Below are positions 1 to 11,204 of a DNA stretch of 64,000 nt, piece after piece. This DNA is from Bolinopsis microptera (lineage: Eukaryota > Ctenophora > Tentaculata > Lobata > Bolinopsidae): contig NC_087075.1 of the NCBI RefSeq assembly GCF_026151205.1, positions 1,297,911-1,361,910 of the forward strand. Reading direction: 5' to 3'. Made by a program: the position numbers and the translations under genes. The notes beneath the pieces were generated by a model. That model was not told the DNA's origin and did not search any database. It worked only from the letters and a program-made list of their open reading frames with translations. Position 1 is the stretch's first letter; each line of letters begins with the position of its first letter.

Positions 1-279
1 GTTACTCTTAAATAGAATATCAATAAATACGTATAACATGTATAATGTATAATACGTATAATGGAATTGCAATAAATTTTGTACTTAAAATTCCGTACAA
101 AATAAAATCATATACATGCAGTTGTATTCTAATTATATCTGTTGCTACATTGCTAAAATTCTAACTTGAGTAAGACGCAAACATGTTCAAAATGAAAAGT
201 ATAAAGTTCAAAAACTTTCGCACTTTCTCTATAAATATCCTCACAAGGATTTCTTTACAATCCTAGTTCTCAATCTAGC
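1..279. other. AT-rich sequence, no gene seen
   Basis: AT-rich DNA downstream (3' side) of the minus-strand Ly6-like gene. It probably includes part of that gene's 3' UTR. I see no coding signal and no canonical minus-strand polyadenylation hexamer. Confidence 0.4.
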
Positions 280-1065
280 TCACCATCTGATGAGCAATCC
301 TACTAAAGCTGTCAGAACCATCATGGTGTTCGAAATAACTGAAAAACCACCATTTTCGCCTCCCTTTTCATCTCCAGATTCATCTTCATTCTGATCACTG
401 TTTTGATCATTGTCATCCACGATGTATGTTTCATCCTCCTTCCTATCTTCTCCTCCGTCTGGTGTAGTCTCCCGCTCCTCTCCATTCCCATCTTCACTCC
501 CATCTTCAATAATCGTACTGCCATCCCCATTGCTTTCCTCCTCTTCTTGCCTCTTTCTTTCCTCTTCTTCCTCCTCCGTCCTCCTTATCTCTTCCTCTTC
601 TTGCTTCCTTCTCTCCTCTTCTTCCTCTTCCTTCCTCCGTTTCTCTTCCTCCTCCTCTTCTTGCCTCTTTCTCTCCTCCTCCTCCTCCTGCCTTATTCTC
701 TCTTCTTCTTCTCTCTCTTTTTGTCCGTAAACGTAATCAGTGGTTTGCTGCAGTGTCATGTCGTTACAGAGATCAGTATTGCAGAAGGTCTCATTACATC
801 TCTCAGCCTCTTCGCACGGCACGTCGCACAATTTAGAGTACTCGTATATATGCTTCTTACTTCTTACTACAATCTCGTAGTTTCCTTGCACACAGACTTC
901 ACCGGGTAAAGTGCAAAGTTGCGTTACTTCCAGACAATTCCCGCCTGATTGGTTGAGTAGTTCACCGCTCTCAGCTAGTGTCTTCTTCTCACAGGAGTAA
1001 CAAGTTAATGCCTCTATACTGGAGAGGGACATTAGGAACAGTGCTGTGAATGTGAGAATTGCCAT
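280..1065 (-). CDS. Ly6/uPAR-type GPI-anchored surface protein (Ly6-like 1)
   Basis: Intronless 261-residue reading frame. Residues 1-19 are a typical signal peptide. Residues 20-102 form a Ly6/uPAR (LU, three-finger) domain: it opens with LTCYSC, has ten cysteines (22, 25, 44, 51, 58, 80, 84, 90, 95, 100) and closes with CNTDLCND, the family's C-terminal signature. Residues about 113-180 are a low-complexity Glu/Arg/Lys stalk, followed by an acidic Gly/Asp/Asn region. The last 20 residues are hydrophobic (VISNTMMVLTALVGLLIRW) and fit a GPI-attachment signal. It should therefore be a GPI-linked cell-surface protein; its ligand is unknown. Domain spacing, the shared TDLCNDMT motif and orientation match the gene at 14414-15157, so the two are probably paralogues. 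The many plus-strand Ser/Phe-rich frames across the stalk are shadows of its repeated codons. Confidence 0.85.
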   Translation of the reverse strand: MAILTFTALFLMSLSSIEALTCYSCEKKTLAESGELLNQSGGNCLEVTQLCTLPGEVCVQGNYEIVVRSKKHIYEYSKLCDVPCEEAERCNETFCNTDLCNDMTLQQTTDYVYGQKEREEEERIRQEEEEERKRQEEEEEEKRRKEEEEEERRKQEEEEIRRTEEEEEERKRQEEEESNGDGSTIIEDGSEDGNGEERETTPDGGEDRKEDETYIVDDNDQNSDQNEDESGDEKGGENGGFSVISNTMMVLTALVGLLIRW

Positions 1066-1109
1066 TTGTCAAGCAGCGTACTTTCGTTACTTTCGAGCTA
1101 TGGTGAAAC

Positions 1110-1128
1110 ATTGTGTTATAAAAATGTA
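1110..1128 (-). promoter_or_regulatory. possible TATA-like box of Ly6-like gene 1
   Basis: On the minus strand a TTTTTATAACAC segment lies about 50-60 bases before the ATG at 1065. Only position and composition support it. Confidence 0.2.
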
Positions 1129-1457
1129 TTCGTTTATAATAAGAGATAGATAACAGTATAATAGTTATGGGTAGGCGATGCTTAGTTTCTCCTTTAAAAT
1201 TAGCTTAATAATAAAAGGGGTTCAAAGTTGTTCCGAAGCGCAGATCGATTTTATATCGACATCAAAATTAGGGTTAATAGACGTGGATTCTGGTTAGAAA
1301 ATCGCGATTATTTTGGCCAAAAATCGCGGCGCCGCGACAAGCCAAATTAGGTAAAATCTTGACAAAAATTTCGAAAATCGCGGCGAAAGATTTGCAGTGC
1401 TAAGTTAGATGTCATACTCATATAATTATTATTAATCATTAATTATATTATTAACTA

Positions 1458-2090
1458 CCTTACGAGACACATTTATGTTCGACATAATTCCGGTGACCTA
1501 AATGATTTGGGAATGAAAATATGGGAATTTTTACCGAAAACCGCCACATTTCGTACCCAAATTGAATCATGGTATTTGGGGATTTTTTTCATCTCCTTAT
1601 TTTATAAAAATTAAACCCAATATCTGAGAAAATTTAATACAATAATCTTTTCTGATCAGCTGTTCCTTCCTGTAAACAATTTCTCCGGAGCCTTTGAAAG
1701 TTAGCCTCAACTTAACTTATAATCCTCCAGAGGGTATGCGGGAGACCGACAGTGTTTGTTATCTTCCACTAATCCCGAAATGTCACCGCTGTGGCCAATA
1801 AAGTAGTGACAGAGCTTCCTTATTTTTAATGGAACGTGTCCAAAATCATTTTAAAAGCAATTCATGATCAAATGCTATGTACTAGTGTTCATTAATTGTT
1901 TTATGAATCATGTTTATAACTTACTATATTGATAAATTGATAGTAAATCGATTAAGTCATAATTAAGGAAAATACGTGAAATATAATTTGGGGAACATAA
2001 TGATGGTGACCTAAATTTTGGTAGTCCGAAAATATGGTGTTTTTTTCCGAAAAACCGCCGACTTTCGCACCATTTAAATGTCTCGTAAGG
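1458..2090. mobile_element. 633-bp MITE with TA target duplication (Tc1/mariner-like)
   Basis: The ends are perfect 12-bp inverted repeats, CCTTACGAGACA at 1458-1469 and its complement at 2079-2090, each flanked by TA. That layout fits a non-autonomous Tc1/mariner element. Inside, a segment with the motifs GGTGACCTAAAT and ACCGCC is present near both ends in direct orientation (about 1490-1557 and 1992-2070). No transposase frame is present. Confidence 0.5.
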
Positions 2091-2484
2091 TATTCAATTT
2101 GATCCGCTCATGTTCAATTTGATAGTCGATTGCTATCTCCAAATCAAATTTCACAAAAAATCAGGGTGAACCCCCCTTAACTATAACAAAACTGTACAAG
2201 TGTACAAACTGTACAAACTGTATGAAGTGGGAGCCGTGTGTATATCTAGCAACTATAGGCTATGAAGCGGGAGACGTGTTCCATAATCTATAACAAAACA
2301 GGTGGTAACTGTATTACTGTATAACTGTATAACTGTATAAGGTGGTTGGTGATTACCTCCTTATATCGAGTTTCATCTGGCCTGTGTCTATGTGGGTATT
2401 AGTATTAAATGAACATGTAAACCCACAGGGCTAACTTGATCACAGCTGAAACCATGTCAGAGATCTTCACATATCATTATCCAA

Positions 2485-2690
2485 GACTGAGTAAGAGGGT
2501 AAGGGGGGAGGGGGAGTAAGGGGGAATTAAGGGGGAGGGTAAGGGACGGGTAAGGGAGGGGGTAAGGGAGGGGGTAAGAAGGGGGTAAGGGAGGGGTAAG
2601 GGAGGGGTAAGGGATGGGGTAAGAGAGGGGTAAGGGAGGGGGTAAGGAGGGGAAAGGGAGGGGGTAAGGGAGGGGTTAAGGGGTGATCCT
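2485..2690. repeat. G-rich minisatellite, unit about GGGTAAGGGA
   Basis: About 20 imperfect copies of a roughly 10-bp unit mixing GGGTAAGGGA and GGGGGTAAGG. The tract is strongly G-rich on the plus strand and could form G-quadruplexes. No coding potential. Confidence 0.75.
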
Positions 2691-3017
2691 CCTACTCCCT
2701 CTCCCTTACATAGTATGAGAACTAACTATGTCGCGGCAAAGTGGTTTCAGATTCAAAAACAGGCGGTTAACTGAGTAACTAATGTAACTGAGTAGGTTAC
2801 TAAATATGTGATGTATAATTGCTGGAGTATATCAGGGGCCTCTTCTGGAGCGGCTCATTGCGGTCCTGCATCATGTACTAGCGTATCAGCGTACTAGCGT
2901 ATTACTGTATTAGCCTTGACAATGTCTAATCGTTGTGAAGGAGTCATGAGTAAAACGTTACATGCTGCATTTCCACATACATGGCTCAGAGTAATTAGCC
3001 GGAGTAATTAGCCGGTA

Positions 3018-3083
3018 TAAGGGGGGGGGGGTCTAAAATAGGGGGGGGGGGGGTCTAAAATAGGGGGGGGGGGTCTAAAATAG
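3018..3083. repeat. poly-G tract repeat with TCTAAAATA spacers
   Basis: Three runs of 10-13 G separated by TCTAAAATA. It lies directly before the left arm of the foldback element. Confidence 0.7.
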
Positions 3084-3097
3084 TATGTGTTCAGTGG

Positions 3098-4915
3098 CGT
3101 TCTTAAGAACTGTTCTATGGTGGCTCAAACCCGCCATCGTTTTAAAATTGATTTGAAAAAAAATAACCGATGTCAAATCGTTTTCTATTTTGATATTGAA
3201 TTGGAATTTCATGACTGAAACCCGCCATGCCGTTTTAAAATTTATTTGAAAAAAAAAACAATTTCAAATCAATTTCGATTTTGATAATGAATTGGAATTT
3301 CATGGCTCAAACCCGCCATCGTTTTCTATTTTAATATTGAATCGGAAGTTCATGGCTCAAACCCGCCATGTCTTTTTAAGGAAGTTGGTCTATTTCTCTT
3401 TAGGGTTAGGGTTCAGCATATGCTTTTGTTAAGGATCGGGTTAGGGTTAGGGTTGGGATCAGATTAGAGGGCTAGGATTTCGAATAGTCATTAAGGGCCA
3501 GCTAGAGAACGTGTTTAAAAAGTCATGTGACAGTCGAGTGTAGCTTGCACCTTACCAAGCACCTTTCAAACTACTTACTTTAGCTAAATATTTATATTAT
3601 ATAATATTATCATCTTACTATATATAAAGCGAGACGATATATATATATTTATTTATCCGTGCCATTTTACTGACACCACGGCATCAGCTTTAACACGACT
3701 TTCCGCAAAAACCGTAAAAGATATACAACTGAAACTTTTTTGATTGGGTCAAATGCTTTAATGGCCTTCAAATCAGCATGAAAAAATAAAAAATTGGCCA
3801 AGAAATAGGAGTTTTAGAGCCCAAAATTTGGACCCCCAAGTGGTGTCAAAAACCCGAATTAAATAGGTAATAATTATTTTAGTCTCTTGAGTCTTGACAC
3901 CACTTTAGGGTTAGACGGGTTCTTGCTAGTAAATATAAAGGGTAAAAATAAAAATTCATATCAGTATTACGTAATCAACAAGATGATCATAATTAATCAA
4001 TCTACACCCGAATTTCACTGATCACGTGACTTATTTAAACACGAGGGACAATTCAAATTTCAAAACTCTAACATCTAACGGCTAACCCTCGCTCTAATCT
4101 GACCCCAACCCTAACGGCCCTACAAACCCAATTAATAACTGAAGCATATATTCTAAAATCCTATACTAACCATAACGGGAAATAAGACTGACTTCCTTAT
4201 ATGGCCAATTTCATGTCACGTGATCCATCGATCCAAGTTGGTCTGAACTGTTGGAGGCCTTTTAATCTAGATCTAGCTACCATGGGAAGATGACGAATCA
4301 AAACCAGTTAAAAAAACTGCTTGATCAGATGCGACAGTTGCGCCCAATCGATATTGTAATTGAAATCCTCCAATTATAATAAAAAATAAACTTTCAATCA
4401 AAAATCGTACGATCATAACGATAGACGCAAAGCTACGAAGAATGGTTCAGGAAATAAAAGGGAGAAGCCGTTAAGATTTTGGTATGGGGAGGGGGGTGAG
4501 CAAGTTTTAGGAGGGTCTGTGGATTCACGCCATAATCGTCGTTCGTCAGGGCGGACTGTAATATAGTATTCCGAGTCCGAACTTTATTTTTAGATTTTGC
4601 ACATTTATTTAATTTGTAATTTTACTCCCTCTAAACCGAATGTTAATTCCACAAGTTGCAGGAGGGTCTGTGGCTTTATGCTATAGTATCACGGGTAGTG
4701 CAAGTGGGTGTCTTCCAAGAACAGTTTATGGTGTGTTAAAAATGGCTTAAGTACCAATTTTTACTTAAGTTGCATGATTTAAGTAAACACTTATGAACTT
4801 TCGATTCAATATTAAAATAGAAAGCAATTTGACATCGGTTTTTTAATCAAATCAATTTTAAAACGGTCTGAGCCACCATACTGTTCTTAATAACTGTTCT
4901 TGAAAGAACTGTTCT
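3098..4915. mobile_element. foldback element with long imperfect inverted arms
   Basis: Two stretches of the left side reappear, reverse-complemented, in the right side. About 3098-3210 pairs with 4795-4905, sharing TATGGTGGCTCA, GTTTTAAAATTGATTTGA and ACCGATGTCAAAT. About 3370-3535 pairs with 4018-4200, sharing TCAGATTAGAG, TTAGGGTTGGG and CGTGTTTAAA. The left arm also has four tandem copies of a unit containing GGCTCAAACCCGCCAT. No transposase frame is seen. I could not define exact termini or a target duplication. Confidence 0.5.
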
Positions 4916-5593
4916 TTTAACATCCAAGCAGGACTCAGGAGCAACAATGAACAGAAACCCCAGAAACTTTCCGTAACCCATAAGATATTGCAGACTATAT
5001 CCTTATATCTCTAGGAGTAGCAAGTAGTAGTATATCTCTTAGTTAGAATATGACTGTTGTAAGAGCAGGAACTATCATATTAATCGTAAACACAAGAATC
5101 ACTCAATGAGTATGAAAAAAAGGAGCTGCACATATGAATATCGGATGACTATATCTATCTCTGAAGAAATAATTGATCGCAACACAAACAGATTAGCGCG
5201 GGGGTCTCCTCTGCAGATAAAGAAAACAGACGGCTGTAATGGAAATGTCAACACCCCCACACACAAGATACGTCTGGTGTTACTAGATACTAGTGTCGTG
5301 GTTAGCGGCAGTGCTGTTACATGTGGTTAGAATGACTTACAACATAATTACTTAATTATTCGTAATTTAGCTATATCGGCGGAGAAAATTTTGAAATTAA
5401 GAGATTCGAGTGTGATATACGACTGAGCAAGGTTTCCTTGAGTTAACCTTGTAAACCTTGTGTTTGAAGTAAAGTATGACTTTAAAAAGTGGGAGTTAAA
5501 AAGAGATCTATGACAGAGCTGTAGTAGTATGACACTTGACAGGGTATCAACACATTGCCAGGAAGGGAACTGGAAGTATACTGATCAGAGTCA
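4916..5593. other. no recognisable gene
   Basis: One 74-residue frame (5106-5330) has no domain, no splice context and no recognised similarity. I see nothing else here. Confidence 0.3.
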
Positions 5594-5936
5594 ATAGTTA
5601 TAGGTAATATTGTAGTTAACTGGTAATGTCAATAGTTATAGGTAATATTGTAGTTAACTGGTAATGTCAATAGTTATAGGTAATATTGTAGTTAACTGGT
5701 AATGTCAATAGTTATAGTTAATATTGTAGTTAACTGGTAATGTCAATAGTTATAGTTAATATTGTAGTTAACTGGTAATGTCAATAGTTATAGGTAATAT
5801 TGTAGTTAACTGGTAATGTCAATAGTTATAGGTAATATTGTAGTTAACTGGTAATGTCAATAGTTATAGTTAATATTGTAGTTAACTGGTAATGTCAATA
5901 GTTATAGGTAATATTGTAGTTAACTGGTAATGTTAA
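5594..5936. repeat. 38-bp minisatellite, about 9 copies
   Basis: Tandem 38-bp units built around ATATTGTAGTTAACTGGTAA. Units alternate between GGTAATATT and GTTAATATT variants. Confidence 0.85.
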
Positions 5937-7283
5937 TAACGGTAAAGTTATTTCATTACTTTACCGTTCTTTTGTTACTTATCCAGACATAGCAGTATAA
6001 CATATAGAATTAGGTAATGTGTTAAAGTAGTGAAGTAGTAATAAAGAGGTATAGTAATTAGTGAAGTAGTAATAGAGAAATAATATTCCGTACTCAATAG
6101 CTGCTAAAAGTACTAATCACTAAAAATAAAGCGCACAAAATAGTGAGTCTGTTAAACAAAGAAATGGGCAAGAAAGGTTTAAATTGTTAACTCCGTAGGC
6201 TGTCGAACAGAGAAAGGGAAAGAGATCCGAGTGTTACTATTACATATTACATATTACATATTACTATTACATATTACTATTACATAACTATACGCAATTA
6301 TCCAGCTTCTAGTCATGTCTGGCAGATTAGCCAGGCTGATAAGCAAAGCAACATTTAAGTGCGCTCAAAATGTGCTAACTTTCCAGGCTTCCCACAAACC
6401 CACCTCCTCCAGACATTAACCGATCAAACAGGTTCAGGGATTAGAGGTGAACTGACTGTCATCTCTTTTTTTGGGCTTATTTATCTTCTCCGGACACTGA
6501 TTGGGCACTGTATTCACATTATAAAGATAGCTATTTGATGGAGCGCTCACTTTAATTAATCTGGTTCTGGTTAAACAAATTCAAAATCATTTGTCCGACG
6601 TAAATAATTAGTTAGATAAAGCACCTGCCCTTTCCTAACTGCCTGCTGGGATGTCGGGTAGTACATGCTCGCAGTTACTCTAGTGCTGAGTATTACTCTA
6701 GTGCTGAGTATTACTCTAGTGCTGGGTATTACTCTAGTGCTGGGTTAATCTAGTGCACTAGTGCAGCCATGATACTCTTCATACTAGCTCGTGTACAAAC
6801 TAGCACATGCACAGATCGACTAGTTTTAATATCGAGAGGGAGGGGTGATATTTACCTTCAAACTCGTTGCAACTGAATGAAATCTACGAAAAATAACAAG
6901 TTGAAACTTACTTAAAATTAAGCATGAACGAAATTTCGAGAACCACATCAAATCAGTCTAGCTTAAGCTGGTAGAATAATGCAACTTAATGTAACCAATA
7001 TAAGTAATGTAAGTATTTAGAGATGTAAGAGTTGAGAGGATGATTGTAAAGTATACAATTACACTACTAACGTGAGTTGGAACACGTAACTAAGCTTGTG
7101 TAGCAATTACCCTAGCTGAACCTCATGATAGTAACTAGTGAAGCCTGCCATGTGTAACGGCCTCTTGTTCAGGCTGCTACAGTCTGTAAAATAGACCAGT
7201 CTCTATTATAGTCTGTAAGATAGACTAGCCTCTATTATCAACTGAGAGTAATAACCTGGGGTAGTAAACGGTTTATCTCATGA
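5937..7283. other. non-coding region with short repeats
   Basis: Contains TTACATA-type microsatellite (6238-6288) and about four copies of an 18-19 bp unit containing TACTCTAGTGCTG (6675-6755). I found no gene or conserved motif. Confidence 0.4.
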
Positions 7284-7610
7284 GTTACACTCTACACAGT
7301 TACTCTACAGTTGGGGTGCAACACAGTTACACTCTACACAGTTACTCTACAGTTGGTGTGCAACACAGTTACACTCTACACAGTTACTCTACAGTTGGGG
7401 TGCAACACAGTTACACTCTACACAGTTACTCTACAGTTGGTGTGCAACACAGTTACACTCTACACAGTTACTCTACAGTTGGGGTGCAACACAGTTACAC
7501 TCTACACAGTTACTCTACAGTTGGGGTGCAACACAGTTACACTCTACACAGTTACTCTACAGTTGGGGTGCAACACAGTTACTCTACAGTTGGTGTGCAA
7601 CACAGTTACT
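7284..7610. repeat. 42-bp minisatellite, about 8 copies
   Basis: Units contain ACTCTACACAGTTACTCTAC followed by AGTTGGGGTGCAACACAG, alternating with a GGTGTG variant. The last copy is shortened. Because 42 is divisible by three the array stays open in two frames; neither looks like a gene. Confidence 0.85.
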
Positions 7611-7880
7611 GATATAAAATCATGACTACCACGAAGAAGGTTTACTTTAACCAATCACCAAATGAAGGCATGTTAACATGAAGCAATTAACGAAAATGTT
7701 TCACGATTTATTCCCGGTCATGGAGGGACCATCATGGCAAGTTGTGTATAAGCGGATACAGGAGGTATACGAGGCTTTTGTCCTCAACTTAGGTTCTCAG
7801 ACTCGGTAATAACAATTGGGCTCCACAGAATCACCAAGAATTAACTTTTAAACTATGAAATTGTAGATAGTGCGGGAATG

Positions 7881-8132
7881 GTTTGTAAGTCACGTGACAC
7901 TTGCACAGATACGTGACCTACGTGACCTGCGTAGGTGCCTGTGTTATAAGTTACGTAATCAATTAGCGCACCAGTGATCACGGAATCGTCTGATGTCACT
8001 TCATTATTATCTACAGAAATAGAATTACATTCTGTTACTATGGGAACTGTCTAAAACAGATTCACTGGTGTGCGGTAATTGATCACGTGACTCATGTAAA
8101 TGATGTTAAAACGTGTCACGTGACTTACAAAT
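7881..8132. mobile_element. CACGTG-containing foldback/MITE
   Basis: TTTGTAAGTCACGTGACAC at 7882-7900 is mirrored by its complement at 8113-8131. A second paired block (TAATCAATTAGCGCACCAGTGA-like, 7955-7977) is mirrored at 8062-8085. The centre has a small palindrome around AGAATTACATTCT. No coding capacity. A target duplication is not clear. Confidence 0.4.
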
Positions 8133-8281
8133 CTATAATTTGTGGAATGTGTTATATTTACCTTTTAACAACAGAGATCAAAGCACACGTGATATTCAAG
8201 TTTACAGCAGCTGCTAAAAGTCGAAATCAGATGACATTTACTTTCAGATAAAGATGTTTTCGAGTCAACATGATAACCAAA

Positions 8282-9702
8282 TAATTCCCTAACAACTGAC
8301 TCCCTAACAACTGACTCCCTAACAACTAACTCCCTAACAACTAACTCCCTAACAACTGACTCCCTAACACCTAACTCCCTAACAACTGACTCCCTAACAA
8401 CTGACTCCCTAACAACTAACTCCCTAATAACTGACTCCTTAACAACTAACTCCCTAACAACTGACTCCCTAACAACTAGCTCCCTAACAACTGACTCCCT
8501 AACAACTAACTCCCTTACGACTAACTCCCAAACAACTAACTCGCTAACAACTAACTCCCTAACAACTGACTCCCTAACAACTGACTCCCTAACAACTAGC
8601 TCCCTAACAACTGACTCCCTAACAACTAACTCCATAACAACTAACTCCCTAACAACTAGCTCTCTAACAACTGACTCCCTAACAACTAACTCCCTAACAA
8701 CTGACTCCCTAACAACTAACTCCCTAACAACTGACTCCCTAACAACTAGCTCCCTAACAACTAACTGCCTAACAACTGACTCCCTAACAACTAACTCCCT
8801 AACAACTGACTCCCTAACAACTGACTCCCTAACAACTAACTCCCTAACAACTGACTCCCTAACAACTAACTCCCTAACAACTGACTCCCTAACAACTAAC
8901 TCCCTAACAACTAACTCCCTAACAACTGACTCCTTAACAACTAACTCCCTAACAACTGACTCCCTAACAACTAGCTCCCTAACAACTGACTCCCTAACAA
9001 CTAACTCCCTAACGACTAACTCCCAAACAACTAACTCGCTAACAACTAGCTCTCTAACAACTGACTCCCTAACAACTAACTGCCTAACAACTGACTCCCT
9101 AACAACTAACTCCCTAACAACTGACTCCCTAACAACTGACTCCCTAACAACCAACTCCCTGACAACTAACTCCTTAACAACTGACTCCCTAACAACTGAC
9201 TCCCTAACAACTAACTCCCTAACAACTGACTCCCTAAAAACTAGCTCCCTAACAACTGACTCTCTAACAACCAACTCCCTAACAACTAACTCCTTAACAA
9301 CTGACTCCCTAACAACTGACTCCCTAACAACTGACTCCCTAAAAACTAGCTCCCTAACAACTGACTCCCTAACAACTAACTCCCTAACAACTGACTCCCT
9401 AACAACTGACTCCCTAAAAACTAGCTCCCTAACAACTAACTCCCTAACAACTGACTCCCTAACAACTAACTCCCTAACAACTAACTCCCTAACAACTGAC
9501 TCCCTAACAACTAACTCCCTAACAACTGACTCCCTAACAACTAACTCCCTAACAACTGACTCCCTAACAACTAACTCCCTAACAACTAACTCCCTAACAA
9601 CTGACTCCCTAACAACTAGCTCCCTAACAACTGACTCCCTAACAACCAACTCCCTAACAACTAACTCCCTAACAACTGACTCCCTAACAACCAACTCACT
9701 AG
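8282..9702. repeat. 15-bp minisatellite, about 95 copies
   Basis: The unit is CTAACAACTGACTCC, alternating irregularly with CTAACAACTAACTCC and rarer variants. Since 15 is a multiple of three, one minus-strand frame stays open for 509 codons (VVRES/VVREL repeats), which I treat as a by-product of the repeat. Confidence 0.9.
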
Positions 9703-9936
9703 CCTGAGTAGACTATAACATCATGCAATACGAGTATTGCCGTATTATACGCTCAAGACAACATTATGAGGATGAACAATTAAAACTTGCAGTAATGCAG
9801 CAGTAAACTTAGCTTATCTTTAAAATGCTTTGAACTTTTATACAAATAAACGAACAGATGCAGACTGTGCAGTGTTTAAATGTAAACTCTAGCTGAGTCC
9901 TTTGTTGTAGGCGACACTCTGGATTACACATTTAAA

Positions 9937-10230
9937 GTTTAGCATAATCTGGGTTACAATATTCCTTTTGAGAATTGAACAGTATAAAATTATAAATTTC
10001 TAAAGAATATGCGATATACAAATGGAGTTTAGCATAATCTGGGTTACAATATTCGTTTTGAGAATTATAATAAAGTATAAAGTTCTAAAGAATAGGCGAT
10101 ATACACAGTGGTGTAACGTTGCCTGTTGGCGCCCCCCTCCCCCCTGTTGGCGCCCCCCTAAGACGGCGCCCCCCCCCCCCCCCCCGCACAGCGGGGCCTT
10201 TCGTTACGCCACTGGATATACAAATGGAGC
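9937..10230. repeat. 90-bp tandem duplication, second copy interrupted by a MITE
   Basis: A unit beginning GTTTAGCATAATCTGGGTTA at 9937 is repeated from 10027. Both copies contain GCGATATACA; in the second copy this site is split by the element at 10106-10214. Confidence 0.75.
10106..10214. mobile_element. 109-bp hAT-type MITE
   Basis: Terminal inverted repeats CAGTGGTGTAACG (left) and CAGTGGCGTAACG (right, complement) flank a C-rich interior. The 8-bp duplication GATATACA occurs on both sides (10098-10105 and 10215-10222). CAGTG ends plus an 8-bp target duplication are the hallmark of the hAT superfamily. The uninterrupted site is present 90 bp upstream (about 10013-10020), which confirms the insertion boundaries. 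Confidence 0.85.
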
Positions 10231-10307
10231 ACGGAGTCTAGCACTAGGGAGAAAGAAATGTCAGAAATGGTGAGAACTTCCTAGCCTATGTTTAGTATTT
10301 GACAATG

Positions 10308-10377
10308 GAATGTTTTGAAAGAATAGAGGTAAAATGTTTTGAAAGAATGGATGTGAAATGTTTTGAAAGAATGGCAG
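10308..10377. repeat. 24-bp repeat, 3 copies
   Basis: Three tandem units sharing AATGTTTTGAAAGAAT. Confidence 0.75.
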
Positions 10378-10573
10378 GAAGAAATTTTGTACGATGCAAT
10401 TTGTTAAATGAATATCTTAGAAAAAGAATTAAGGAGGGATTGAAATGACGCGTTATAAGCAGTAGTTCTTTTTGTATTTACCTCGGGCTGGTTCCTCGCT
10501 CCTCAGTGCCTTGACTCCTATTGTACAGTAGTGTGTAACAGAAACGTTTCTCACAAACAGTTTTCAAGATTAG

Positions 10574-10705
10574 TTATTTGTTCACACTACACAATTTGCC
10601 TCCTTTGATGAAATATCTTTTGTCTGGCTCGTCGTTCGATCTCTTCTTGCGTTCTGAAACAAGCTGCTGCTGCTACTGCTGTTCCGGCTCGGCACCTTCC
10701 TCTGG
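10574..10705 (-). CDS. candidate minus-strand exon (low confidence)
   Basis: Reading the minus strand, a polypyrimidine-AG acceptor (GCAGCTTGTTTCAG) at about 10650-10660 precedes about 50 bases that are open in all three frames. One frame reads TQEEIERRARQKIFHQRRQ. About 90 bases further on, another AG (ACAATAG) and a donor-like CCCGAG|GTAAAT (near 10482) could bound a 36-base exon. The acceptor and first exon bases are copied twice more within the adjacent repeat (about 10912 and 11030). I do not recognise a protein family and cannot choose a frame. Confidence 0.25.
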
Positions 10706-10706
10706 A

Positions 10707-11030
10707 GACCAGGTTACCAGGTTACCAGGTTACTAGGTTACCAGGTTACTAGGTTACCAGGTTACCAGGTTACCAGGTTACTAGGTTACCAGGTTACTAG
10801 GTTACTAGGTTACCAGGTTACTAGGTTACCAGGTTACCAGGTTACCAGGTTACTAAGTTACCAGGTTACCAGGTTACTAGGTTACCAGGTTACTAGGTTA
10901 CCAGGTTCTTGAGTTCTGAAACAAGCTGCTCCGGCTCGGCACCTTCCTCTGGTTACCAGGTTACCAGGTTACCAGGTTACCAGGTTACCAGGTTTCTAGG
11001 TTACTAGGTTACCAGGTTACCAGGTTCTTG
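10707..11030. repeat. 10-bp GGTTACCAGG/GGTTACTAGG minisatellite with larger embedded repeat
   Basis: About 25 copies of a GGTTACCA/GGTTACTA decamer, interrupted by copies of a block that includes CTGAAACAAGCTGC and GGCTCGGCACCTTCCTCTGG. Confidence 0.85.
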
Positions 11031-11204
11031 AGTTCTGAAACAAGCTGCTCCGGCTCGGCACCTTCCTCTGGAGACCTATCTGGGCTGATAAAGACTTTAC
11101 TAAAAAGTTCCGAGCTACGGAGATTTCATTATCATAAAAACATTCAGAATTACCATTACATTTCATATACATTTACCATTACATCGCGATCCGATACAGC
11201 TATT

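Noticed and set aside
402-909. Plus-strand Ser- and Phe/Leu-rich frames across the first Ly6-like gene
   Set aside because: Antisense shadows of Glu/Arg codons in the stalk. The minus-strand frame has the signal peptide and cysteine pattern.
3407-3460. Interstitial telomere from (TTAGGG) motifs
   Set aside because: Only a few interrupted hexamers, and they are mirrored in the other arm of the foldback element.
8165-9694. 509-codon minus-strand reading frame of VVREL/VVRES repeats
   Set aside because: It exists only because the 15-bp minisatellite unit is a multiple of three. It has no conserved domain, and its composition is that of the repeat.
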